From the NCBI GenBank assembly GCA_004195515.1, contig PSPR01000012.1, forward strand, positions 49,087 through 92,212: a stretch of 43,126 nucleotides of DNA. The letters run 5' to 3'. How positions within the stretch are numbered: the first letter of the stretch is position 1; every line of letters starts with the position of its first letter. Origin of the DNA: Methanobacteriota archaeon. Lineage in GTDB: Archaea > Thermoplasmatota > Poseidoniia > Poseidoniales > Poseidoniaceae. A program made the position numbers and the translations under genes. Below, piece after piece: positions 1 to 8,600 of the stretch. The notes under the pieces were generated by a model, which searched no databases, was not told where the DNA came from, and worked only from the letters and a program-made list of their open reading frames with translations.

Positions 1-599
1 GCACTAATCGCTCTAAGATTGCTCTGAACCGCAAAACGGTCTTGCTCAACTCTCGAGGTTTTATCGAGGTTTACCTGCTCTAGTTCCCTGAGGTTTTCAG
101 CGGTTAATCCCATGGCATGATTGCCGAATATATTCTTGAGTTTTGGGTTTGAGAAACGCCAACCGATGGTTGTGTCGTGGACCAAAGGGTCGCCCCAAGC
201 AAAGCCACGCTCTTGTTTTGCCATTACATAGGGGGCTCTCGACATGCTCTCCACTCCTCCGACGACATAAACGTCGCCTTCGCCGCAGCGAATTGCACGG
301 GCTGCGGCATTGATTGCTGTCAGACCGGAGGCGCAAAGGCGATTGAAAGTAACACCAGCGACAGATGTTGGGAGGCCGGCTAATAGGCCGGCCATCCGGG
401 CGATGTTTCGATTGTCTTCGCCAGCTTGATTTGTGCAACCAAAGAATACTTCTTCGATTTGATTAGCATCGATTCCGGCTCTTGCAACAGCCTCTTTGAT
501 AACGATGGCTGCTAGGTCATCTGGGCGAATAGTTGCTAATGAGCCACCATGGTTTCCGATTGCGGTTCGAACCGCGCTGACGACTACAACTTCTTCCAT
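1..599 (-). CDS. Thiolase (acetyl-CoA acyltransferase), N-terminal part, cut by window edge
   Basis: Reading the minus strand from the ATG at 597-599 gives a protein starting MEEVVVVSAVRTAIGNHGGS that stays open to base 1, about 199 residues. The nucleophile motif NRLCASGLTAI, whose Cys takes the acyl group, and the downstream VVGGVESMS are thiolase hallmarks. The C-terminal half with the second Cys and the His lies outside the window. The family carries out the last step of beta-oxidation (CoA-dependent cleavage of 3-ketoacyl-CoA) or the reverse condensation; an acyl-CoA dehydrogenase 2 kb away favours degradation. The gene is divergent from orn. An AATATG sequence at 624-629 sits about 27 nt before the ATG, a distance that suits a leaderless archaeal transcript. 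Sure of the family; the exact substrate is not visible. Confidence 0.93.
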   Translation of the reverse strand, partial: MEEVVVVSAVRTAIGNHGGSLATIRPDDLAAIVIKEAVARAGIDANQIEEVFFGCTNQAGEDNRNIARMAGLLAGLPTSVAGVTFNRLCASGLTAINAAARAIRCGEGDVYVVGGVESMSRAPYVMAKQERGFAWGDPLVHDTTIGWRFSNPKLKNIFGNHAMGLTAENLRELEQVNLDKTSRVEQDRFAVQSNLRAIS

Positions 600-623
600 G
601 AGATGGGCGCTCCGGTTGAGCCG

Positions 624-629
624 AATATG
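624..629 (-). promoter_or_regulatory. Putative TATA box of the thiolase gene
   Basis: On the minus strand this reads CATATT, inside ACATATTC, centred about 27 nt before the ATG at 599. That is where an archaeal TATA box lies if transcription starts at or next to the start codon. No Shine-Dalgarno is visible. Weak evidence: spacing and AT content only. Confidence 0.3.
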
Positions 630-706
630 TTCTTTGCCTTGACTGAAGCGGTGTTTGGGGTTGGATTGGCCACCATCATCAAATCTTGAATCGGTTTCGA
701 AGTGTC

Positions 707-1243
707 ATGGCAGGGGAATTGGTTTGGATCGATTTGGAAATGACTGGGCTAAATATTGAGGTCGAATCTATAATCGAGATTGCAACAATTGTGACCGATG
801 GTGATCTGAATATCATTGCAACTGGCCCGAATTTGGCGATTAAAGTAAGTGAGGAATTGCTTGCTGGAATGGATGATTGGAATAGAACTCACCATTTTGG
901 ATCGGGATTGGTTGATAGAATTAGAACTGAAGGGGTGGGACTTGAAGAAGCAGTTAGACAGACGTGTGACTTTTTGGCCATGCATATTGAGCCGGGAGTT
1001 GCACCTTTATGTGGTAATTCAATTCATAATGATCGGGCATTCTTAGCCAAAGAGATGCCCGAGGTTTTGCAATTGATGCATTATAGGATGGTCGATGTTA
1101 CTTCGGTTAAGGAATTGTCAAATCGATGGTTTCCAAATATAGCCCGATATAATAAGAAAGAGGCTCATAGGGCATTGGATGATATATTGGAGTCAATCGA
1201 AGAATTACGCCACTATCGCAAATATATCTTCAAAGAATCTTAA
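707..1243 (+). CDS. orn: Oligoribonuclease (DEDDh 3'-5' exoribonuclease)
   Basis: A 178-residue protein from the ATG at 707; an upstream in-frame TTG at 686 adds residues the family does not have. The DEDDh exonuclease motifs are all present: D9 and E11 in WIDLEMTGL, D109 in GNSIHNDRAFL, and H154 with D159 in HRALDDI. Length matches bacterial Orn (about 180). Orn degrades 2-5 nt RNA fragments, and in bacteria the linear dinucleotides pGpG and pApA, to mononucleotides in the cytoplasm. It is best known from proteobacteria, actinobacteria and eukaryotes; in an archaeal setting it suggests lateral acquisition. Its last 4 bases overlap the end of the convergent XdhC-like gene. The base composition is visibly AT-rich compared with its neighbours. 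Family assignment is firm. Confidence 0.95.
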   Translation: MAGELVWIDLEMTGLNIEVESIIEIATIVTDGDLNIIATGPNLAIKVSEELLAGMDDWNRTHHFGSGLVDRIRTEGVGLEEAVRQTCDFLAMHIEPGVAPLCGNSIHNDRAFLAKEMPEVLQLMHYRMVDVTSVKELSNRWFPNIARYNKKEAHRALDDILESIEELRHYRKYIFKES

Positions 1244-2043
1244 GAAGATGAGGATTTAAATTTTGATAAGATCTCAGCCAAGGTCGCAATTGCGATCTCT
1301 TCAGGCGATTCGGCTCCAATATCTAATCCGATCGGACAATTTACTGCATCCAATTTGGATTGACTTATCCCCGCTTCCAACGACGATTTGACATAAGAAT
1401 GCCACTTCGATTTTGACCCGATCACTCCTAAGCGTCCTTCATAACCTGCAATAAGCAATCCATGAAGACGTTCTTCATCTTCAGCCCAATCATGGCCCAG
1501 CAACAAAATATCGCTGAAGCGGCGCATCGAAGATGCGTCCTCTTTAACGAAAAAGTCTGCCGGGCATGAATGAAAACACTCTTGGGCACCTGCTATAACA
1601 GCATATTCTGCTCTTGAATCTAGCACAGAATACTTCCAGCCAAGCGGTTTACATGCTTCCGCAATAGCTCTTGCACAGTGACCACCACCCATCAACAAAA
1701 TATGCGGCATCGGAATCAGAATCTCCATTGTGATGGTCACACGACCGCCACAGAGGCTGTCGAGGGCTGTGACTTCATAGCCCTTAGCCTTCTTATTCAA
1801 TCCAAAGGTCTGAACCTCGCCTTGGGGCCCATCATTGTTGTTCATCATAATTCTTAAGGCTTCGATCACCTTCAATTCGAGTCCAGCGCCACCAATAGTG
1901 CCGATAATTGCCTTTTCTGTTAATGCCAATCGTGCTCCAACCTTGCCAGGGACTGAACCGATGGTCGAGATTACGGATGCTAAGCCGACCTTTTCTCCAA
2001 AATCGAGTTGCTCAAGAGCCCAACGCAAGATTTCAGCGCTCAT
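1240..2043 (-). CDS. XdhC/CoxI-family molybdenum hydroxylase maturation factor
   Basis: 267 residues from the ATG at 2043, preceded by GGAG 8 nt upstream and overlapping the stop of the MocA-like gene as ATGA. The N-terminal XdhC/CoxI domain is seen in GSVPGKVGARLAL and GTIGGAGLE. A Rossmann domain follows with the glycine-rich ILLMGGGHCARAIAEA, and the C-terminus has the family signature PIGLDIGAESPEEIA. Family members bind the molybdenum cofactor and help insert its sulfurated form into xanthine dehydrogenase or aerobic CO dehydrogenase-type hydroxylases. Translational coupling to a MocA-like cytidylyltransferase supports a job in maturing a Mo-hydroxylase, but no hydroxylase subunit is in the window. 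Confidence 0.88.
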   Translation of the reverse strand: MSAEILRWALEQLDFGEKVGLASVISTIGSVPGKVGARLALTEKAIIGTIGGAGLELKVIEALRIMMNNNDGPQGEVQTFGLNKKAKGYEVTALDSLCGGRVTITMEILIPMPHILLMGGGHCARAIAEACKPLGWKYSVLDSRAEYAVIAGAQECFHSCPADFFVKEDASSMRRFSDILLLGHDWAEDEERLHGLLIAGYEGRLGVIGSKSKWHSYVKSSLEAGISQSKLDAVNCPIGLDIGAESPEEIAIATLAEILSKFKSSSS

Positions 2044-2582
2044 CGGATCAACTCCAAATCGGCTGGATAATCTATATTCAGGTGAACTCCGGGGGCATCT
2101 ACCTTTTTGAAACAAACAATTTCACGCAATGGTTGGTCGGGCTCAGCTGCTAAAACAGCTTCTACATCAAATAGCAATAGAGGATGACCTGCAGGATTTG
2201 GCGAACAGTTTTCATCTTGCTCCAAGAGGACATCAAGTGTTTTTTCTTCCCAACCACAACGATCGACTGGAACAACCAATACCCGTTTGGGAATTCTTCC
2301 TTTGTCACCGATTAATGCCATCAATCCGACCTGAAGAGTTCCGGTTCGACCCGCCTCAGGATCCGGGTTCACCACAACGGTCGTATCATTTGCTTCCATT
2401 GCTACATCGATTAGTAATTCTTGACGAGTTACGATGATAACCGGATTGCATTGCTTTTGATGCAATATGCGTAGCACTCTCGCAGTTAGTGTTTCAGAGC
2501 CGTATTTGACCAATGCTTTTGGCTGACCAAGTCTTGATGATGAACCTGCAGCAAGAATGACTGCAGGAGTGTTCCGAGACAT
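2040..2582 (-). CDS. MobA/MocA-like molybdenum cofactor nucleotidyltransferase
   Basis: 180 residues from the ATG at 2582; a GTG at 2591 would overlap the stop of the acyl-CoA dehydrogenase as GTGA and is an equally possible start. The NTP-binding loop ILAAGSSSRLGQPKAL is clear, followed by NPDPEAGRTGTLQVG and the metal-site region VVPVDRCG, then GHPLLL. This is the MobA-like NTP transferase fold; the pairing with an XdhC homologue favours a MocA role (CTP plus molybdopterin giving the cytosine dinucleotide form). The gene is slightly shorter than typical MocA. The alternative, a GMP-transferring MobA, cannot be excluded from sequence alone. Confidence 0.82.
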   Translation of the reverse strand: MSRNTPAVILAAGSSSRLGQPKALVKYGSETLTARVLRILHQKQCNPVIIVTRQELLIDVAMEANDTTVVVNPDPEAGRTGTLQVGLMALIGDKGRIPKRVLVVPVDRCGWEEKTLDVLLEQDENCSPNPAGHPLLLFDVEAVLAAEPDQPLREIVCFKKVDAPGVHLNIDYPADLELIR

Positions 2583-2587
2583 TAACC

Positions 2588-3736
2588 TCACAGATCCTTG
2601 GTGATTTCTCTACCTATAATCATCCGTTGAACCTGACTTGAACCTTCGTAAATTTGCATCACTTTTGCACCGCGCATCAATCGAGCTACTGGGTACTCCT
2701 CCGAGTACCCGTACCCGCCATAAATTTGAACAGCATCGGTTGTAACCTCCATTGCGGTATCAGCAGCAAACCTTTTTGCGTGAGCAGCCGATTCGGTATT
2801 CCTAATCCCGGCGTCGTTTTCGGCTGCTGACTTCCAAGTCAACAATCTCGAAGCCTCAATCTTAGTTTTCATGTCTGCAAGCATAAATTGGATTGCTTGG
2901 TGGCGATGAAGCGGCTTGCCAAAGGTATGGCGCTCATTCGAATATTGCAATGCATGCTCGTAAGCCGATCTTGCGAGCCCTGTTGCGTGTGAGGCAACGT
3001 TTGGTCGACTCATGTCAAAGGCGTTCATCGCATTCATCCAACCTCCTGATTCAGAACCACCGCATAAGTTCTCTACCGGAATTCGCATATCTTCGAATGT
3101 AATGGCCCTGGTATCAGAGCATCGTTGCCCCATATTCGATTCTTTCTTACCCAAGCTCAAACCCGGTGTATCAGCATCAACTATGAAGCCAGACATGCCT
3201 CGATAACCTGCATTGAGATCTGTTTTCGCCAAAACGAAGAACCAATCAGCATAGCCGGCGCCAGTAATGAACATTTTTGAGCCGTTGATAACGTACTCAT
3301 CACCATCTTTAACCGCTGTAGTTTTGCATGCTGCTACATCAGAACCAGCATCAGGTTCGGTAATCGCATACGATGCCAATGCACCATTTTCTGCAACCAT
3401 TCTCAGATATTTATTCTTCTGATCTTCGGTTGCCCCGGTAATTAGTGGAGCACATGCAAGCGAGGTAGCATAAGCAGCAGTTGCAAACCCTGGGTCACCC
3501 CATGATAATTCTTCGCTGACGATTACTTCCTCTATAGAACCCAATCCTGGGCCACCATACTCTTCAGAAATATGGAGGTTTAACAAACCCATCTCGTGAG
3601 CTGCTTTGATCGCATCGAGTGGATATTCTGAATTCAGATCCCAATGCTCTGCATGTGGACGAACCTCTTCAAGTGAGAAATCATGTGCCAATTCACGAAG
3701 CATCTCTTGCATTTCATCCAGTTGGAAGTCGACCAT
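2588..3736 (-). CDS. Acyl-CoA dehydrogenase
   Basis: A 382-residue protein with full family length. Seen in order: helical N-domain; YAITEPDAGSDVA at the FAD/substrate site; ERHTFGKPLHRHQAIQFMLADM; and YGGYGYSEEYPVARLMRGAK followed by IYEGSSQVQRMIIGREI, where E364 is the likely catalytic base. The enzyme removes two hydrogens from the alpha-beta carbons of an acyl-CoA, with FAD passing electrons to ETF. Both short-chain fatty-acid and branched-chain acyl-CoA substrates are possible. It is the first gene of a coupled set with the MocA-like and XdhC-like genes, which is an odd partnership. ATG start at 3734-3736. Confidence 0.95.
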   Translation of the reverse strand: MVDFQLDEMQEMLRELAHDFSLEEVRPHAEHWDLNSEYPLDAIKAAHEMGLLNLHISEEYGGPGLGSIEEVIVSEELSWGDPGFATAAYATSLACAPLITGATEDQKNKYLRMVAENGALASYAITEPDAGSDVAACKTTAVKDGDEYVINGSKMFITGAGYADWFFVLAKTDLNAGYRGMSGFIVDADTPGLSLGKKESNMGQRCSDTRAITFEDMRIPVENLCGGSESGGWMNAMNAFDMSRPNVASHATGLARSAYEHALQYSNERHTFGKPLHRHQAIQFMLADMKTKIEASRLLTWKSAAENDAGIRNTESAAHAKRFAADTAMEVTTDAVQIYGGYGYSEEYPVARLMRGAKVMQIYEGSSQVQRMIIGREITKDL

Positions 3737-3749
3737 GATGCCCCCACAC

Positions 3750-3784
3750 CGCCATGGCGCATAAGCGATGCGTTATCATAACGC
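3750..3784. repeat. Cluster of three perfect short inverted repeats between antiporter and acyl-CoA dehydrogenase
   Basis: CGCCATGGCG (3750-3759), CGCAT-AAGCG-ATGCG (3759-3773) and GCGTTAT-C-ATAACGC (3770-3784) fall almost end to end in the 39-base gap and run over the antiporter stop codon at 3776-3778. They could form alternative hairpins in the antiporter 3' end or act as binding sites in front of the acyl-CoA dehydrogenase. The repeats are visible directly; their function is not. Confidence 0.5.
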
Positions 3785-4903
3785 CAAGAATCCTTGACGT
3801 TGCATCTCTAATAGAACGAGGAAGAACAAATAGAACCCAATCAGAACCCCACCCTCCCAGCGTTGGAATTCAAAGTCGGTCCACATCATAGCCAAGCAGA
3901 AACAAACGCCGAGAATAGTTGCGGGAATTATCAGGTAAGCAATTAAATCGTAAGAAGCGGCTGAAATCGTTAACGGGTTTATCATCGCAGCGATTCCAAT
4001 AGAAAGTAAGGGGTCGGTGATATTGGACCCGACCAAAGTACCGATCGCAACCCCTTGACTCTTTTTTGCAGCCATCAAGGCAACTGTTAGCTCAGGTAAT
4101 GAAGTCCCTAATCCCGAAATTGTGGTACCGACAATCACATGCGGCACATTGAGCATTAGAGCCAATTCAGATGCATGTTTTACTAGGTGAGATGCAGCGT
4201 AAACCGCCATTGTCAAACCTAGAACAACCATCACCAAAGAAGCAACAGTAGTCCATCCATATTCAGTAGATTTCAAGTCGTCTACCAACTCTAATTCGTC
4301 CTCTCGAATCCGATCTTTATTGCGTAATAGCCACACGATGTAACATACATATAATGACACCAACAATCCGCCTTCAAGTCTTGTCAATCCTCGACCTTGT
4401 AGTAAGAGCACAGATAGAAGAACAACCGCAGCAAGCATTAGCAAACCATCTCTCCTCAACCAATTGGGTCGAATATTCAAAGGTTTGAATAAAACGACAA
4501 TTCCTAGAATAAGGGTGATTTGAACAAGGACAGACCCATAGATATTACCGATTGCCATATCCATTAATGCAGGGTCATCAGTTGAATTCAAGGCTGCGGT
4601 CCCTGTAACCAAAATCTCTGGCAAAGAAGTCCCTATAGAAACAATGGTTAAGCCGATAACTACCTCTGCAATTCCAGCACGCTTTGCTAAACTCCTCGCG
4701 CCTTCGATAAAGAAATCAGCCGAGGTCACAAGTAGAGCTAATGCGATTGCGATCAAAACAAGCATTGCTGCAAGCGACTGGTAATCCAATTTCTGAGTAA
4801 TCAGATGAACACCAGCGAGTGCCAAGCTTAAGCAAACGGTAACCATCAATGCATTCCAATGGAGCAGAGCGGTGAGCCCTTGACCTTCCTCCGCTTGCTC
4901 CAT
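3776..4903 (-). CDS. Calcium/sodium (CaCA family) cation antiporter
   Basis: About 375 residues from the ATG at 4903; an in-frame ATG at 4984 would add 27 polar residues and run into the aquaporin start, so it is less likely. Two copies of the Na/Ca exchanger alpha repeat are seen: GTSLPEILVTGTAA with IGNIYGSVLVQI in the first half, and GLGTSLPELTVALMA with IGTLVGSNITDPLL in the second. Around ten membrane helices with a central acidic loop (REDELELVDDL) fit the YrbG-like branch of the family. It exchanges Ca2+ (or another cation) for Na+ or H+ across the cell membrane, which suits a marine cell. It is divergent from the aquaporin gene. Confidence 0.9.
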   Translation of the reverse strand: MEQAEEGQGLTALLHWNALMVTVCLSLALAGVHLITQKLDYQSLAAMLVLIAIALALLVTSADFFIEGARSLAKRAGIAEVVIGLTIVSIGTSLPEILVTGTAALNSTDDPALMDMAIGNIYGSVLVQITLILGIVVLFKPLNIRPNWLRRDGLLMLAAVVLLSVLLLQGRGLTRLEGGLLVSLYVCYIVWLLRNKDRIREDELELVDDLKSTEYGWTTVASLVMVVLGLTMAVYAASHLVKHASELALMLNVPHVIVGTTISGLGTSLPELTVALMAAKKSQGVAIGTLVGSNITDPLLSIGIAAMINPLTISAASYDLIAYLIIPATILGVCFCLAMMWTDFEFQRWEGGVLIGFYLFFLVLLEMQRQGFLAL

Positions 4904-4975
4904 GAGGAGGAGGTTATGTGACAACCTTCTTGATGGTTGTGCCGGTTTGAGGCGATAATATGATGTCTGAGTCAA

Positions 4976-4992
4976 ATGGCCCATAGGGCCAT
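4976..4992. promoter_or_regulatory. Perfect 17-base inverted repeat at the aquaporin start codon
   Basis: ATGGCCC-ATA-GGGCCAT has 7-base arms and a 3-base centre. It covers the start codon of the aquaporin (ATG at 4991) and lies in the divergent region shared with the antiporter. It could be an operator or a hairpin masking the start. An AT-rich GATAATATG at 4954-4962 is a possible TATA element for the aquaporin. Chance cannot be ruled out. Confidence 0.4.
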
Positions 4993-5614
4993 GTGGAAGC
5001 CTTACGGTGCCGAATTTGCTGGAACTTTCCTTATGGTCTTGCTCGGATGCGGTTCGATAGCCCTCGGTTGGAACTCACTTTCGGTCAGTATTACATTCGG
5101 TTTTGGTGTTTTCATTGCAATAATGATTTTTCAACCGATATCTGGCGCCCATATCAATCCAGCAGTATCTGCGGCTTTTGCCGTGAGAGGAGATTTACCT
5201 TGGAAACATCTTGCCGGCTATATAACCGCTCAAGTGCTTGGCGGAATCTTGGCTGCTGCAATCATTAAGGATGGAGCAACGACTAGTTCAATCACATATT
5301 CAAGTGCGTGGCTTGTTGAGATTCTAATCACATTACTTCTGATGGGTACAATCATCAAATTGGTTGAGATAAAAGCTAGCCGATTCACTTTAGCATTAGG
5401 TGTAGGGGCAATGGTAGGACTCTTGGCCTTCACCTTTGGAAGCTTGACCGGGGCAAGCATGAATCCGGCTAGATCAATCGGCCCAAATCTTTTCACAGAT
5501 AGTGGCAATTATAGTCTATATATCGGTGGCCCAATAATTGGAGCCATACTTGCAACCTTCATTCCTTCGCCACAAGACGAAGAGTCTTTAACACATGTTC
5601 AAGACTTGGAATAG
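4991..5614 (+). CDS. Aquaporin (MIP family channel)
   Basis: 207 residues from the ATG at 4991 (MWKPYGAEFAGTF); an ATG at 4976 in the same frame adds five residues. The two pore half-helix motifs are intact: HINPAV (NPA at 56-58) and SMNPARS (NPA at 158-160) with the selectivity arginine R161 straight after. Six hydrophobic segments fit the MIP fold, at the short end of its length range. It allows passive flow of water or small neutral solutes. The sequence alone does not settle water versus glycerol selectivity. Its 3' end overlaps the convergent transporter-E1 fusion gene by 56 bases. Confidence 0.93.
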   Translation: MWKPYGAEFAGTFLMVLLGCGSIALGWNSLSVSITFGFGVFIAIMIFQPISGAHINPAVSAAFAVRGDLPWKHLAGYITAQVLGGILAAAIIKDGATTSSITYSSAWLVEILITLLLMGTIIKLVEIKASRFTLALGVGAMVGLLAFTFGSLTGASMNPARSIGPNLFTDSGNYSLYIGGPIIGAILATFIPSPQDEESLTHVQDLE

Positions 5615-8600
5615 TGTGGTTTTCAAGCGGTGGTGAAAACGGTACTGGCGTATCTAAAGCCCCTATTACACATGGAGCCGATTCTAGCGCGTAGAATGCT
5701 TCTTCGAGAATTCGGCCTTGAACTGAATGACCTAATCCTCCAAACCATTGCCCTTCTTGCAATATCACTAATCGACCGGTTCGGCATACGCTGTCGACAC
5801 AAGTTTTTGCATCAAATGGAATCAATGTGCGCAAATCGATTATCTCGATTTCCACCCCTTCTTTCGCCATTTGGTCAGCGGCTTTCTTTGCGAGATGAAC
5901 CATAGAACCCCAAGTTACCAAAGTCAAGTCATCACCCCCTCTGATCACGCCGGCTTTGCCGATTTTATACGATTCGCCAGCATCTATTGCCTCATTGACA
6001 GATGTAGTGTCGACCTTTTGGTTGATATTGTCACCCCAGCCAGTAAGTCCGCCACGTAAACCGTAAAGGCCGATGTGTTCAAGAAATACAACCGGGTCAT
6101 CTAGGGCAGCGGCTTCGACCAATAGGTCATAAGCATCCTGAGGCGTACCTGGGGCGAGAACGATCAAACCAGGGTCGTTTGCGTACCAAGATTCAATCAT
6201 ATTTGCATGGAATGGCCCGCTTCGAGTTCGAGCACCGAGTGGGATTCGAATGGTTAACGGGACTGCTGCTCCCCAGCGCCATCGTAGCATTGCAGCATTA
6301 TTGATTAGAGCATTATGGGCTAATGCTGCAAATCCACCAAATTGTATTTCTGCCATCGGGCGCATTCCTGAGAGTGCGGCTCCGGTAGCTGAGTGGATAA
6401 TTACCGCTTCACACAATGGCATATCTAGCAATTTGTCTTGGTGCTGTTCTTTGAGTTGAACATTCATTCCAAAAGCACCTGCAACCTCCATATCTTCACC
6501 GATAAACATGGTATCGTCACCGTATCTATCCGCAATGTCTGACATCGCTTGTTTTATCGCTCGCGAATAGGTCCAACCACCAGACTGAGCATAAGTGAGG
6601 GAATACTCGCCTACTTCTAAAGGAGAAGTGGTCTCTAAATTGATTGCATTGCCTTTCAGTCGAAACAAGTGGTCTTGATGTGAATCGGCATCATGAATTG
6701 AAGTTATGCCTTTTGTTACTGTCTCTGGTTGTGGCCAAGCCATTGCTTCAATTTCTGCCATAGTGGATTTTAATAGAATAGATTCGTCAAGTTCCATTTC
6801 GATGAGGTCCTCTTCGCTCACTCCTAAATCTAATAATAATCGGCGGTGAGTAGGAACAGGGTCTTTTGGTTCCCAGTATGATAATAAATCACGGTTGACA
6901 TAACCGGAAGGCGTGCCGGAAGGCGCACCTAAATACAGATCATCATGATGATGAGCATGGCCACAGCCACGCATTGTTTCAACATGGATCAGGGTAGGTC
7001 CTGCCCCAGACATAGTAAATTCACGCGCCGTTGCAACCGATGCGTGCCAAGCAGCAGGGTCAGAACCGTCGATGGTCCAAGATGGCATACCCATCGCAAC
7101 CGCCTTATCGGCCCAAAGTTCTACATTGGATTGGTTGATGGGTGGAGTATCTAATGCGATCTGATTATTCTGCAGTATGAAACCTATCGGTAAGCCCCGG
7201 GTCGCAGCCAAATTAAGTGCTTCCCACCATTCTCCAGAAGAGGACGAACCTTCTCCAATACAGGCTAAGTGGTATCTTTCCAATCCCTGTTTCCAAGCAG
7301 CTAATGCCATCCCAGTCATCGTTACTGTCGCTATTGGGAGTGGAGCGGTCGGGGGTAGAATTCCGCGATGGAAACAACCGATGTGGAGATCCCTTCCGCC
7401 AGAACCATCATGACCGCCATTCATTATCGAATCCGCTTTACCAATTTGAGCGGTAATCAAGTCCTTTGGCGTATCTCCCATCGCCATGCATAATCCGATA
7501 TCTCTGATCATTGGAGCGACGTAATCGCCATGATAATCCTCGCCCTTCTGATTTTCTGGAAAGCGGTTTAGAGCGGTAGCAGCAGCGACGCAACCCTCTT
7601 GCCAAGTAGAACGGAATCCTTTGCCCCCGAACATCGAGCCATCGGGTGTTTCCATTCCGGTTTCAAACATATTCTTGATTTGACCATCCAATTCTCTGGT
7701 TCGAACCATCATTCGTTGCCATTCGAGCCTCATTTCAAGTGTGACCGACATATATTGGGCTAATCGCCTTAAACATAGCGAAATATCGATGAGAAATCTC
7801 TTGCCTCGTCGGTCTAAATGGAGTTCAACATCGCGTTGCGGGATAATTTCTCCTTCACCCAAGCCCTTTACCTTGGTACGGCCGGTTAATCCTTGGTTTA
7901 ATGCATCGAGAAATCGATTGGAAAATTCGTGCCATTGAGAGCCATCAAAAGAGGTTTCATCGCGAACCAAAAAATCCCAAACCGCACCTACCAGTTGGAG
8001 GTGGCCATCGTGGCGCTCAGCTGTGAATCGGAGCAATTCGTTATGAGCAACCTCTACAGGCAGAGGTGCCTGAAATTTCAGTTCTGATGTTGGGCGCCAG
8101 TTAGCTCCACGGATTTCCGGCAATTGTCCTTGACCCATCTGATACATCCCGCCCAATTGCTCCAATTCGTTACGCTTGCCCATTTCGGTGTTATAGCACT
8201 CGGTCAACATCTCTTGATTTTTCAATGTTAACCAAAGACCGAAAGCCATTGGGATTGCTAAAACACCAATTGTTAGACCCCACGAATTGGTAAGATCGTA
8301 CATCGGTCCAATAATTAGGGGTCCAATTATTGTCCCTGTTGCCCAAGCGGTACCAAAAGCACCGAAGGCAAGACCAGCACTTCCCTCACCATAGGCGTTG
8401 GTGGTAGCGGTGTCAATCATTGGCAACATCGGAACTTGAGCAGCCGCAATCGTGAATTGGAAAGCCCCTAAAATCATCATAATTAGGTAGGCTGCAAGAA
8501 TGATATCGCTGACATAATGGGCAACCAAACCGGCCCCAATCAGTGAAATTGTAACTACGACCCATCCGATTTTCATATATCGAACCGGACCCTTGCGGTC

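Noticed and set aside
97-438. 113-residue minus-strand frame at the left end
   Set aside because: It is out of phase with the thiolase frame, which carries the conserved motifs and runs off the window edge.
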